Source: QFOX01 sp033763655
Lineage (GTDB): Bacteria; Pseudomonadota; Alphaproteobacteria; Rickettsiales; UBA3002
Direction of reading: 5' to 3'
DNA length: 64,000 nucleotides
Assembly (NCBI GenBank): GCA_033763655.1
Contig: JANRKD010000002.1
Location: forward strand, 84,881-148,880
The notes below the pieces were generated by a model. That model worked only from the letters and a program-made list of their open reading frames with translations. It had not been told where the DNA came from and did no database searches. Position 1 is the stretch's first letter. Every line of letters begins with the position of its first letter. A program made the position numbers and the translations under genes. Positions 9,036-17,346 of this stretch are shown here, piece by piece.

Positions 9036-10414
9036 ATGAACGTCGTCACCCGTTTTGCCCCTTCCCCCACCGGCATGCTGCATATCGGCGGCGCACGCAC
9101 GGCATTGTTCAACTACCTGTTTGCACGGCATATGGGCGGCCAGTTCAAGCTGCGGATTGAGGATACGGATGCGGCCCGCAATTCCGAAGCGGCCTACACC
9201 GCGATTGTCGATGGGCTGAAATGGCTCGGGCTGCCGCACGACGGCGATATTGTCTATCAAAGCAAAAACGCCGACCGCCACCGCGAAATCGCCCACGCCC
9301 TCGTCGAACGCGGCGCGGCCTATTATTGCTACACCACGCCTGAGGAGCTGGCCGAACAGCGCGCCGCCGCCGAAAGCAGGGGCGAGGCCTTCAAATACAA
9401 CCGCGCCTGGCGCGACAGCCACGCCACCCCACCGGCGGGAGGAGTGCCTTCCATCCGCATCAAAGCACCGCTCAGCGGCGGGGTGACAGTCCACGACGCC
9501 GTGCAGGGCGATGTCCATTTCGGAGCCGAGGCGCTTGACGACCTCGTGATCCTGCGCAGCGACGGCACGCCGACCTACAACCTCGCCGTCGTCGTCGATG
9601 ACCACGACATGGGCGTCACCCACGTCATTCGTGGCGACGACCATCTGAACAACGCCGGACGCCAGAGCATCATTTACAACGCCATGGGCTGGGATCTCCC
9701 CGTGTTTGCGCATATCCCGCTGATTCACGGGGCGGATGGCGCGAAGCTGAGCAAGCGTCACGGCGCCACCAGCACCACCGAATACGCCGCCATGGGCTAC
9801 CTGCCCGAGGCCATGCGCAACTACCTCGCCCGCCTCGGCTGGGGGCATGCGACGATGAAATCTTCAGCGACGCGCAGGCCATCGCGTGGTTCACGCTCGA
9901 ACATATCGGCAAAGCGCCCGCGCGGCTCGATTTCGCCAAGCTCAACCATGTGAACGCGCATTACCTGCGGGCGCTTGACAATGACAAACTCGCCGCCCTG
10001 ATTGCTCCCTCGCTGTCGGCCAGCGCCGCTGAACATATCCTCCTCACCCGCGCCATGGATAGCCTCAAACCCCGCGCCCACACTCTGGTTGAGCTGGCGA
10101 AAGCGGCGGAGTTCTACCTGGTCGCCCCCACCGCTTACGACGAAAAAGCAACGGCGACGCTGGCGAAAAACGGCACGAACCTTTCCCTGGTGCTGCCCGC
10201 GCTGAGCGCGCTGGCCGAGCCATGGACGCCCGAAAGCGTGAAAACGGCCATCCACGAAATCGCAACGGCCACGGGTAAAAAAATCGGCGAGGTAATGCCG
10301 CCCCTGCGCGCGGCGATTGTCGGCACGATGAGTGGTCCCGATATCCCCGATGCCATGGCAATTCTGGGGAAAACCGAGAGTATTGCACGAATCATGCGCC
10401 CCATCGCTGCTTGA
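9036..10414 (+). pseudogene. gltX: Glutamyl-tRNA synthetase, split by a single-base frameshift
   Basis: Charges tRNA(Glu) with glutamate, and in many alphaproteobacteria also tRNA(Gln). Frame 1 (9036-9850) carries the HIGH-type motif PTGMLHIGG, the GDDHLNN region and the KMSKS-type KLSKRHG, ending at LARLGWGH. Homology then jumps to the +1-shifted frame, continuing DDEIFSDAQAIAWFTLEHIG through a full anticodon-binding domain to 10414. Inserting one G between 9849 and 9850 would restore GWGHGDDEIFS and a 459-residue protein of normal length. Uncorrected, frame 1 ends at 9953 after about 35 unrelated residues. This is either a sequencing or assembly error or a real lesion. Confidence 0.85.
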
Positions 10415-10447
10415 TTTTGGTGCCGCAACCTATAAAGTGAAAGCGAT

Positions 10448-11005
10448 ATGACTGTCCGCCCACTGGTGATTGCGCCCGATGCGCGCCTACAGGTTCCATC
10501 CGAAAACGTCGCGGTGGTCGATGACGCCGTGCGCGCGCTGCTGAGCGACATGCTCGACACCATGTACGCCAACGACGGCATTGGCCTTGCCGCCGTGCAG
10601 ATTGGCGTCCATACGCGCTGCATCGTGCTCGATGTGGCGGTGCGCGAAGGGCGCAACGAACCGATGAAACTCATCAACGCCGAAATTATCAGCCGCGCCG
10701 AGAAAAAATCGGTCTTTCCCGAGGGCTGCCTTTCCTTCCCCGACCAGTATTCCGACGTCACCCGCCCCGAAAGCGTCACCGTGCGTTACCTCGACGAACT
10801 TGGCAGCGAAAAAACCATCGAGGCCACCGGCATCCTCGCCACCTGCCTGCAGCACGAAATCGATCACACTAACGGTATTGTCTTTGTCGATCACCTCTCG
10901 GGCATGAAGCGCGACATTATTTTGCGTAAGCTGAAAAAAGCGAAGCGGCTGGGCATGGTGGCGGCCACGCCCGAACGCACGACGGTTCATACTCCTTCTG
11001 AGTAA
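10448..11005 (+). CDS. def: Peptide deformylase
   Basis: Removes the formyl group from the initiator methionine of new proteins. The 185-residue metalloenzyme shows motif 1 GIGLAAVQIG, motif 2 EGCLSFP with the metal ligand Cys94, and motif 3 HEIDH with His136, Glu137 and His140. It is followed, after one small gene, by fmt, the enzyme that adds the formyl group; def-fmt linkage is typical. Confidence 0.95.
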   Translation: MTVRPLVIAPDARLQVPSENVAVVDDAVRALLSDMLDTMYANDGIGLAAVQIGVHTRCIVLDVAVREGRNEPMKLINAEIISRAEKKSVFPEGCLSFPDQYSDVTRPESVTVRYLDELGSEKTIEATGILATCLQHEIDHTNGIVFVDHLSGMKRDIILRKLKKAKRLGMVAATPERTTVHTPSE

Positions 11006-11089
11006 TTTCCCTGCCGTTTGTTGCTGCAAAGCAATAACTCAAAAAAGTATGGCATTGCCGCACGCATGGGCCGCTGCTAAAGCATCTCT

Positions 11090-11629
11090 ATGCGCACGCT
11101 CTTTCTTCTCCTTTCTGCCCTGCTCGCCCCGCTGGCTGTTGCCGCGCAACCCTATTCCAACGCACCGATGGTGATTGTCGGCGAGGGTGCGCCGCCCCCT
11201 GCCGCCACGCCGCCGCGCGACCCTGCCGCCGCCTTCCCCAATTTCCCGGAAGTGGCGATTACCCGCGTGGGCGAAGCCACCACCGGCCAGCATGTCGAAC
11301 CACCGGCGACGCCCGCATCGCCAGCCACACCTGCCGCGCTACCGCCGGCTTCTGCCCCTGTCGCCCCCGGCAACCCGGCCTCGCCGCCGGTGCCAAAATC
11401 GCCCGTCAGCAAGCTGTGGCCGCGCGATACGCTCGAAATTTTCCTGCCGCCCTGCACCGGCCTGCGCCCGCAATTTGTCGCGCCCTGCACCTGCGTCATC
11501 AGCCGCCTGATGCTCGCAATGCCGCATGATGAGTTTCTGGCCAAAAGCGAAACCAATACCATCGAGCAGGATCCGCGCCTGATTCGCATCCGCCGGGATT
11601 GCGCCACCGCTCCGAAAAAGAAGGACTAA
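11090..11629 (+). CDS. Secreted Pro/Ala-rich protein of unknown function
   Basis: A 179-residue protein with a clear signal peptide (MRTLFLLLSALLAPLAVAAQ, cleavage near residue 19) and a Pro/Ala-rich, probably disordered middle (about 40-105). A compact C-terminal part with three cysteines follows (CTGLRP, APCTCV). I do not recognise a family. It lies between def and fmt and ends 5 bp before fmt, so it is probably cotranscribed. The codon pattern resembles its neighbours. Confidence 0.7.
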   Translation: MRTLFLLLSALLAPLAVAAQPYSNAPMVIVGEGAPPPAATPPRDPAAAFPNFPEVAITRVGEATTGQHVEPPATPASPATPAALPPASAPVAPGNPASPPVPKSPVSKLWPRDTLEIFLPPCTGLRPQFVAPCTCVISRLMLAMPHDEFLAKSETNTIEQDPRLIRIRRDCATAPKKKD

Positions 11630-11634
11630 CCCCC

Positions 11635-12573
11635 ATGCGCGTGATTTTCATGGGCACACCGGCCTTTGCGGTGCCGGCACTGGCCGCGCTACTCGCCTCG
11701 GCGCATGCGGTAGTCGCCGTCTATAGCCAGCCGCCGCGCCCGGCGGGGCGTGGGCTGAAGCTCACCCCCTCGCCCGTGCAGCAACTGGCCGAAAAACACG
11801 GCATCCCGGTCTATACCCCGGCCAGCCTGAAACCTGCCGATATTCAGGCCGCCTTCGCCGCCCATCGCGCCGACATCGCCGTCGTCGCCGCTTATGGGCT
11901 GCTGCTGCCGCAGGCCGTGCTCGATGCGCCGCGCCTTGGCTGCATCAATATCCACCCTTCCGACCTGCCGCGCTGGCGCGGGGCGGCGCCGCTGCAACGC
12001 ACGCTGATGGCGGGCGACACGCAGACGGCCAGTTGCATCATCCAGCTTGAGGCGGGGCTGGATACCGGCCCCATCCACCTGCGTGAGGCGTTCGCCATCC
12101 CGCCGGAGATGGATGCGGGTGGGCTGCACGACGCGCTGGCGCATCTTGGTGCGCGGCAGGTGCTTTCCCTACTGGAGAGGCTTGCGTCACCACATCCGCC
12201 CGCGCCCACGCCCCAACGGGCAGAAGGCATCCTTTATGCCGAAAAAATCAGCAAGGCCGACCGCGAGATTGACTGGTCGCGCCCGGCGGCACAGCTTATC
12301 GCCCGGATACGCGGGCTCAGCCCCGCGCCTGCGGCCACCACGCAACTTAATGGCGAAACTATCAAGGTATTTAAGGCCGAGGCCGCCCCCGGCGATGCGC
12401 GTCAGCCCGCAGGCACGGTGCTTGACGACCAGCTCTGCATCAACGCCGGAAACGGCACCGCCCTGCGCCTGACTGAACTGCAACGCGCCGGAAAATCCCG
12501 TCAGCAGGCCGCGCAGTTTCTACAGGGATTTCCTGTACCAGCAGGCAGTTGTGCACAAAAAAGTGGCAGCTAG
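11635..12573 (+). CDS. fmt: Methionyl-tRNA formyltransferase
   Basis: Formylates Met-tRNA(fMet) using 10-formyltetrahydrofolate. The 312-residue protein begins MRVIFMGTPAFAVPALAA. It has the Rossmann-like formyltransferase domain with INIHPSDLPRWRGAAPLQR, the folate/Met-tRNA signature, and GLDTGPIHL, followed by the C-terminal OB-like domain. The ATG at 11635 is used because the upstream in-frame extension overlaps the preceding gene and lacks homology. Confidence 0.94.
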   Translation: MRVIFMGTPAFAVPALAALLASAHAVVAVYSQPPRPAGRGLKLTPSPVQQLAEKHGIPVYTPASLKPADIQAAFAAHRADIAVVAAYGLLLPQAVLDAPRLGCINIHPSDLPRWRGAAPLQRTLMAGDTQTASCIIQLEAGLDTGPIHLREAFAIPPEMDAGGLHDALAHLGARQVLSLLERLASPHPPAPTPQRAEGILYAEKISKADREIDWSRPAAQLIARIRGLSPAPAATTQLNGETIKVFKAEAAPGDARQPAGTVLDDQLCINAGNGTALRLTELQRAGKSRQQAAQFLQGFPVPAGSCAQKSGS

Positions 12574-12661
12574 GCGATTAAGCACTGGAAAATAGATTAA
12601 AACTGTGTTATAAAGGCCACTGTTCGATGAGAAAATTCAATGATAACAAAAGGCATAACTC

Positions 12662-12886
12662 ATGTACAACCAATGGCACGTCGCTATGAATGATGATATC
12701 GTAATTTTCAAACAACTCGATGATTTAAAAGAACAGCATCGCCAACTGGACAGCGAGATTCGCGCGCTGCAGATTCTTGGCAATGCCAACGAAATGCAGG
12801 TTGCGCGCCTGAAGAAGCGCAAGCTCCAGTTGCGTGACCAGATTATGACCCTTGAGGTCGAAATCTACCCCGACCAACCGGCCTAG
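12662..12886 (+). CDS. YdcH-like (DUF465) small helical protein
   Basis: A 74-residue, strongly charged, all-helical protein. It contains the DUF465 pattern, with LKEQHRQLDSEIRAL followed by ARLKKRKLQLRDQI. The function of YdcH-type proteins is unknown. AAAGG precedes the ATG at 12662; an internal ATG at 12686 would give a more typical shorter form. It is convergent with htpG and overlaps its stop region by a few bases. Confidence 0.75.
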   Translation: MYNQWHVAMNDDIVIFKQLDDLKEQHRQLDSEIRALQILGNANEMQVARLKKRKLQLRDQIMTLEVEIYPDQPA

Positions 12887-14859
12887 GCGGCGGGTTCCGC
12901 AAGCATCAACCGGCCCAGCCGCTGCGCAAATGCTGCCGCATCCGTCACTGGCTCGCCCTCGGCAATCAGCGCCTGATCGAACAGCAGCCACAGCGCATCG
13001 GCGGCGTTATCCGTCATCCCCTCCTTTTCGACCTGCGCCGCAAGACGGCGAATCACAGGGTGCGAAGGGTTGATTTCGAGCAGCTTGGCCGCGCGTTTGG
13101 GCAGTTGCTTATGGTCGGCAAGGAAGCGCTCCATGCGCATATCCATCGCCCCTTCGGCGACACCAAGGCAAACCGGCGTATCCGCCAGCTTGCGGGTGGG
13201 GCGCACGGCGCTGACCGCATCACCAAACAAGGCCGCCATGGCGTCGCATAGCTTTTTGATGTCGGCGCTCTGCTCGGCCAGCTTCTCGACGTTATTCTCC
13301 TCGCCCTCAAGCGGAAACTTTTCGAGATCCGCCCCCGATTTGGTAACGGAGCGGAACGCAAGCTCGCCGTATTTCTGGGTTACGTTCGGCCAGAAATCAT
13401 CGACATGGTCGGTCAGCAGCAGCACCTCGATGCCGCGCTTGCTGAACCCCTCAAGCTGCGGGCTGGCCTTAAGCATCGCTAGGTTATCCCCTGTTAGGAA
13501 GTAAATGGCCTCCTGCCCTTCTTTCATCCGCGCCTTATACTCGGCAAGTGAAATGAGCCCGTCACCCCTGGCTTGTCCCGGGGTCTCTTCGGGCTTAGTT
13601 ATATCGCCTTCACTGCGGGAGATCCCGGGACGAGCCCGGGATGACAGTTCCCACGATGAATAAAACCGGCAGGCATCGAGAATCTTCTCACGCGGGGAGT
13701 TGGCCTCGCACAGCCCCTCTTTCAGCGTCGCGCCGAAATTATCCCAGAACTTCGCATATTCCTCCGGCTCCTTCTCCGCGCGCTTTTTCAATTCTCCCAG
13801 CACACGGCTGGTCACGGATTCGCGGATTTTATCGAGCACCGGCGATTTCTGCAGGGTTTCGCGGCTGATATTGAGCGGCAGATCCGCCGAATCCACCACC
13901 CCGCGCAGGAAGCGCAGGTAAGGCGGCACCATCTCGACCCCTTCATCGGTGATGAACACGCGCTTCACATACAGCTTCACGCGGCAGCGGCGCTCGGGGT
14001 GAAACAGGTCGAACGGCTTGATACCCGGCACATACAGCAGGCTGGTATATTCGACCTTGCCTTCGGCCTTGTTGTGCAGCACCGCCCAGGGTTTTTCCGG
14101 CGAGTGCGCGACATGGCGGTAGAATTCATGGTGCTGCGCGTCGCTCACCTCGGCTTTGGGCCGCGTCCACAGCGCGCCGCCTTCGTTCATGCGCTGGGCA
14201 ACCCCTTCGCTGTCGGTCAGGGTGATGGGAAAGCCGATATGGTCGGAATAGGTGCCAATTACATGCGCCAGCCGGTGACGGTCGAGATATTCCTTCGCAT
14301 CCTTTTTCATGTGCAGGGTGATAGCGGTGCCGCGCGGTTGCGCCCCCTCCGCCGCGCCGACCCGGTAGCTGCCCGAACCGTCCGATTCCCACTGCCAGCC
14401 TGCCTCCTCGCCTGCCTTGCGGCTGGTGACGGTCACCTTATCCGCCACCATGAAGGCGGAGTAAAACCCGACCCCGAACTGGCCGATGAGGTTGACATCC
14501 TTCGTTGCGTCCCCCGAAAGCTGGCTCAGAAATTCCTGTGTCCCCGATTTGGCGATGGTGCCCAGATGCTCGATTAAATCCTCACGGTTCATGCCGATGC
14601 CGCTGTCGCGGATGGTCAGGGTTTTCGCTTTTTCATCAACGTCGATATGGATAGACAGGTCGGCGTCCTCGCCGAGTAATCCCTCGTGCGTCAGCGCCTC
14701 GTAGCGCAGTTTATCGCAGGCATCCGAGGCATTGCTGATCAACTCACGCAGGAAAATATCGCGGTTGGTGTAAAGCGCATGAATCATCAGTTGCAGCACG
14801 CGCGAAGTTTCCGCAGCGAAGGTTCTGGTTTCCGGTTTTTCAAGGGTTTCGGTGGTCAT
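12883..14859 (-). CDS. htpG: HSP90-family chaperone HtpG with an in-frame palindromic insertion
   Basis: Cytosolic ATP-dependent chaperone. The N-terminal GHKL ATPase domain is intact: ELISNASDACDKLRYEAL, DSGIGMNREDL, GQFGVGFYSAFMVADKV. The middle domain follows (YVKRVFITDE, LPLNISRETLQ) and then the dimerisation domain. At about residues 405-433 the protein carries an extra Arg/Gly/Pro-rich segment, encoded by the palindromic repeat at 13561-13645, at a place where HtpG normally has only a short loop before SLxxY. The frame is kept throughout. Start at 14859 (MTTETLEK); an ATG two codons upstream is possible. A heat-shock-type promoter lies 58 bp upstream. Confidence 0.93.
   Translation of the reverse strand: MTTETLEKPETRTFAAETSRVLQLMIHALYTNRDIFLRELISNASDACDKLRYEALTHEGLLGEDADLSIHIDVDEKAKTLTIRDSGIGMNREDLIEHLGTIAKSGTQEFLSQLSGDATKDVNLIGQFGVGFYSAFMVADKVTVTSRKAGEEAGWQWESDGSGSYRVGAAEGAQPRGTAITLHMKKDAKEYLDRHRLAHVIGTYSDHIGFPITLTDSEGVAQRMNEGGALWTRPKAEVSDAQHHEFYRHVAHSPEKPWAVLHNKAEGKVEYTSLLYVPGIKPFDLFHPERRCRVKLYVKRVFITDEGVEMVPPYLRFLRGVVDSADLPLNISRETLQKSPVLDKIRESVTSRVLGELKKRAEKEPEEYAKFWDNFGATLKEGLCEANSPREKILDACRFYSSWELSSRARPGISRSEGDITKPEETPGQARGDGLISLAEYKARMKEGQEAIYFLTGDNLAMLKASPQLEGFSKRGIEVLLLTDHVDDFWPNVTQKYGELAFRSVTKSGADLEKFPLEGEENNVEKLAEQSADIKKLCDAMAALFGDAVSAVRPTRKLADTPVCLGVAEGAMDMRMERFLADHKQLPKRAAKLLEINPSHPVIRRLAAQVEKEGMTDNAADALWLLFDQALIAEGEPVTDAAAFAQRLGRLMLAEPAA
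13561..13645. repeat. Palindromic interspersed repeat, family B copy 1, inside htpG
   Basis: An 85-bp element whose ends are inverted (GTCACCCC... against ...CGGGATGAC) and whose arms are rich in CCCGGG. Its last 28 bases (13618-13645) are identical to 53160-53187, the copy between thrS and infC. It lies wholly within the htpG coding sequence and is read through in frame. Confidence 0.9.
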
Positions 14860-14916
14860 AGGCATTACTCTTTCCAGTTAATGAAAACTGCGGGTGTTTC
14901 GCCGCTTCAGCATTTC

Positions 14917-14944
14917 ATATAGGTAACGTCGCGCAGGCTACAAG
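14917..14944 (-). promoter_or_regulatory. Candidate RpoH (heat-shock sigma) promoter of htpG
   Basis: On the minus strand, CTTG (14944-14941) is followed after exactly 17 bases by CCTATAT (14923-14917). This fits the alphaproteobacterial sigma-32 consensus CTTG-N17-CYTATNT. It is placed correctly for transcription of htpG, which starts at 14859, and fits the known heat-shock control of HtpG. No transcription start has been mapped. Confidence 0.6.
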
Positions 14945-14951
14945 CCCCCGC

Positions 14952-16028
14952 CTACCCCTGCTGCGCCCGAAAACTCAGCAGGCAATCGGCGAGCACGCAG
15001 GCCATCATCGCCTCGCCCACCGGCACCGCGCGGATGCCCACGCACGGGTCGTGCCGCCCTTTGGTCACGATGTCGGTATTTTCGCCGGAAGCGGTAACGG
15101 TCGCCACCGGCGTCAGGATGGAGCTGGTCGGCTTCACCGCGAAACGCACCACCACCGGCTGGCCGCTCGAAATACCGCCGAGGATACCCCCCGCATGGTT
15201 GGACAGAAATTGAACACCGCCCCCGCCCTGTGCGCGCATGCAGTCGGCATTGGCCTCACCACGCAGGGCGGCTGCGGCAAAGCCGTCGCCAATCTCGACC
15301 GCTTTCACGGCGTTGATGCTCATCATCGCGGCGGCTAATTTCGCGTCGAGCTTGTCGTAAACCGGGTCACCCAACCCGACCGGCACGCCATCGGCCACCA
15401 GCTCGATGACCGCGCCGAGCGACGAGCCATCTTTGCGCGCCGCAGCGAGTGCCTGCTCCCAGCGCGCGGCGGCGGCGGCATCCGGGCACCAGAAAGGATT
15501 TTGTGCAATCTCGCCCGCATTAAAATGCGCGCGGTCGATTTTATCGCCGCCCATTTCGACAAGGTAGCCGGTGAGGGCGATGCCGCTTCGGGCGATGATT
15601 TTGCGGGCAATCGCCCCGGCGGCGACGCGCATCGCGGTTTCCCGCGCGGAGGAACGCCCACCGCCACGGTAATCGCGGATGCCGTATTTCATCTGGTAGG
15701 TATAATCGGCGTGGCCGGGGCGGAATTTATCCGCAATGTCGCTGTAATCCTTCGATTTCTGGTCGGTATTGTCAATCATCAACGCAATCGGCGCGCCGGT
15801 GGTTTTCCCCTCGAACACACCGCTCAGAATCTTCACCTCATCCGCCTCGCGGCGCTGGGTGGTGAATTTGTTCTGGCCCGGTTTGCGTTTATCGAGAAAG
15901 GGCTGGATGTCGGCCTCGCTGAGGTCAATCAGCGACGGAACCCCATCGACCACGCAGCCAATCGCCGGCCCGTGGGACTCGCCCCAGGTGGTGAAACGGA
16001 AAATGTTGCCAAAAGAGTTGGATGCCAT
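14952..16028 (-). CDS. aroC: Chorismate synthase
   Basis: Last step of the shikimate pathway (EPSP to chorismate, reduced FMN required), feeding the trpE product line. The 358-residue protein contains the three family signatures: GESHGPAIGCVVDG, the Arg-rich YRGGGRSSARETAMRVAAGA and the C-terminal HDPCVGIRAVPVGEAM. The start MASNSFGNIFRFTTWGESHG is canonical. The upstream flank carries the tandem repeats beside the S23-type gene. Confidence 0.96.
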   Translation of the reverse strand: MASNSFGNIFRFTTWGESHGPAIGCVVDGVPSLIDLSEADIQPFLDKRKPGQNKFTTQRREADEVKILSGVFEGKTTGAPIALMIDNTDQKSKDYSDIADKFRPGHADYTYQMKYGIRDYRGGGRSSARETAMRVAAGAIARKIIARSGIALTGYLVEMGGDKIDRAHFNAGEIAQNPFWCPDAAAAARWEQALAAARKDGSSLGAVIELVADGVPVGLGDPVYDKLDAKLAAAMMSINAVKAVEIGDGFAAAALRGEANADCMRAQGGGGVQFLSNHAGGILGGISSGQPVVVRFAVKPTSSILTPVATVTASGENTDIVTKGRHDPCVGIRAVPVGEAMMACVLADCLLSFRAQQG

Positions 16029-16033
16029 AAGAA

Positions 16034-16083
16034 AGTGCCTGGTGCCTAGTGGTTAGTGCCTAGTGGTTAGTGCCTAGTTAGTA
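16034..16083. repeat. Left tandem repeat bracketing the four-helix-bundle gene
   Basis: Repeated AGTGCCTAGTGGTT units on the plus strand between aroC and the S23-type gene. The stop codon of the S23-type gene (16074-16076) lies inside the array. The array is in inverted orientation to the one at 16450-16481. Confidence 0.85.
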
Positions 16084-16439
16084 GACTTCAATGATTTTAG
16101 CAAACCCATCAGAATACGGCTCAATTCATCGGCCATTGCCAACAGAGGTTGCGTCGCCTCGAATGAGAGATAATTGCGCCTCTGAGCAATAATTAACTGC
16201 GTCTCCGCTTCAGCCAGCGAACCGCGCGCTATATTCAGAAAATGCTGAAACTCTTTATTTCCGCGAACACTACCCTCAGCAATATTCGATGGCACCGAAA
16301 CGGCGGCACGCCGCAACTGTGAAGTCAACCCATAGCATTCATATCCGGGAAAGCTATCCGTCGCATCATACACGCAACTTACAAAAACAATGGCCTTCTG
16401 CCACGCCACCAAATCGCGATAACTCTTTAACTTAGTCAC
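16074..16439 (-). CDS. Four-helix-bundle protein, S23 / 23S rRNA intervening-sequence type
   Basis: A 121-residue helical protein with the family pattern LKSYRDLVAWQKAI near the N-terminus, the central YGLTSQLRRAAVSVPSNIAEG, and FLNIARGSLAEAETQL. Relatives are encoded within 23S rRNA intervening sequences or as free-standing genes and form pentameric bundles; their role is unknown. The GTG at 16439 is chosen because GGGGG lies just upstream and it gives the usual short N-terminus; the frame stays open upstream into the tandem repeat. The gene is framed by inverted copies of a TAGTGCC repeat, so it looks like a discrete insertion between aroC and fabI. Confidence 0.85.
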   Translation of the reverse strand: MTKLKSYRDLVAWQKAIVFVSCVYDATDSFPGYECYGLTSQLRRAAVSVPSNIAEGSVRGNKEFQHFLNIARGSLAEAETQLIIAQRRNYLSFEATQPLLAMADELSRILMGLLKSLKSTN

Positions 16440-16449
16440 CTCATTCCCC

Positions 16450-16481
16450 CTAGGCACTAGGCACTAGGCACTAGGCACTAC
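16450..16481. repeat. Right tandem repeat bracketing the four-helix-bundle gene
   Basis: Four near-perfect CTAGGCA units (8-bp period, CTAGGCAC), in inverted orientation to the left array at 16034-16083. The fabI stop codon TAG (16480-16478) is supplied by this repeat. Confidence 0.85.
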
Positions 16482-17320
16482 ACCAAAGCAATATCCGGCG
16501 CGTCGATCGCTTTCATACCGACCACATGGTAGCCGCCATCGACATGCAGGTTTTCGCCCGTGGTGCCCGCGCCAAGGTCCGACAACAGGAAGAGGCCTGC
16601 ACCGCCGACATCTTCAATCGTGGTGTTGCGCTTGAGCGGTGAGTTCAGTTCGTTCCATTTCAGGATGTAGCGGAAATCACCGATGCCCATCGCCGCCAGC
16701 GTTTTAATCGGCCCGGCGGAAATGGCGTTGACGCGGATGTTGTCGCCGCCCAGATCGACCGCGAGGTATTTCACCGACGCCTCAAGCGCCGCTTTCGCGA
16801 GGCCCATGACGTTGTAATGCGGCGTCACCCGCTCGGCGCCAAGGTAGGTCAGGGTCAGCAGCGAACCGCCGTTTTTCATCAGCCGCGCCGCGCGCTTGGC
16901 GACGGCGGTGAAGGAATAAACGCTGATATTCATGGTCATCAGGAAGTTATCGAGCGAGGTGTCGATGTATTTGCCCTTCAGCTCGTTTTTGTCGGAAAAG
17001 CCGATGGCATGCACCACGAAATCGAGCGTTCCCCACTCTTTTTCGAGCGCCGCAAACACCGAATCGACACTTTCCATGTTGGTCACGTCGCAGGGCAGGA
17101 TGATTTTGCCGCCGACCGAGTCCGCCAGTGGCCGCACCCGCTTTTCGAGCGCTTCCCCCTGATAGGTGAAAGCAATCTCGGCGCCTTGCGCGGCAAGGTA
17201 TTGCGTGATCCCCCAGGCGATGGATTTATCGTTCGCCACCCCCATGATGAGGCCGCGTTTGCCCTTCATCAGCGTACCGGTGGGAACGCTGCTCTCGGTC
17301 GATTCGTTCTGTGATGACAT
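16478..17320 (-). CDS. fabI: Enoyl-[acyl-carrier-protein] reductase (NADH)
   Basis: Reduces trans-2-enoyl-ACP in the last step of each fatty-acid elongation cycle. The 280-residue short-chain dehydrogenase has the FabI-specific nucleotide site GVANDKSIAWGI and the catalytic pattern Tyr-x6-Lys in YNVMGLAKAALE. It also has the LAAMGIGDF segment of the substrate-binding loop. The ATG at 17320 is chosen; the open frame upstream lacks homology and runs into the lipoprotein gene. Its C-terminal stop codon lies in the tandem repeat next to the S23-type gene. Confidence 0.94.
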   Translation of the reverse strand: MSSQNESTESSVPTGTLMKGKRGLIMGVANDKSIAWGITQYLAAQGAEIAFTYQGEALEKRVRPLADSVGGKIILPCDVTNMESVDSVFAALEKEWGTLDFVVHAIGFSDKNELKGKYIDTSLDNFLMTMNISVYSFTAVAKRAARLMKNGGSLLTLTYLGAERVTPHYNVMGLAKAALEASVKYLAVDLGGDNIRVNAISAGPIKTLAAMGIGDFRYILKWNELNSPLKRNTTIEDVGGAGLFLLSDLGAGTTGENLHVDGGYHVVGMKAIDAPDIALV

Positions 17321-17346
17321 GCAAATGGCTCGTTCAGGTAAGGAGA

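Noticed and set aside
9036..9953. Short independent GltX-like (Glu-Q-tRNA synthetase) gene followed by a separate gene
   Set aside because: The second frame continues GltX homology immediately with a full anticodon-binding domain, so a frameshifted single gene fits better.
16034..16481. Insertion sequence carrying the S23-type gene
   Set aside because: No transposase and no simple target duplication; only inverted tandem arrays are present, so it is reported as a possible non-autonomous cassette.
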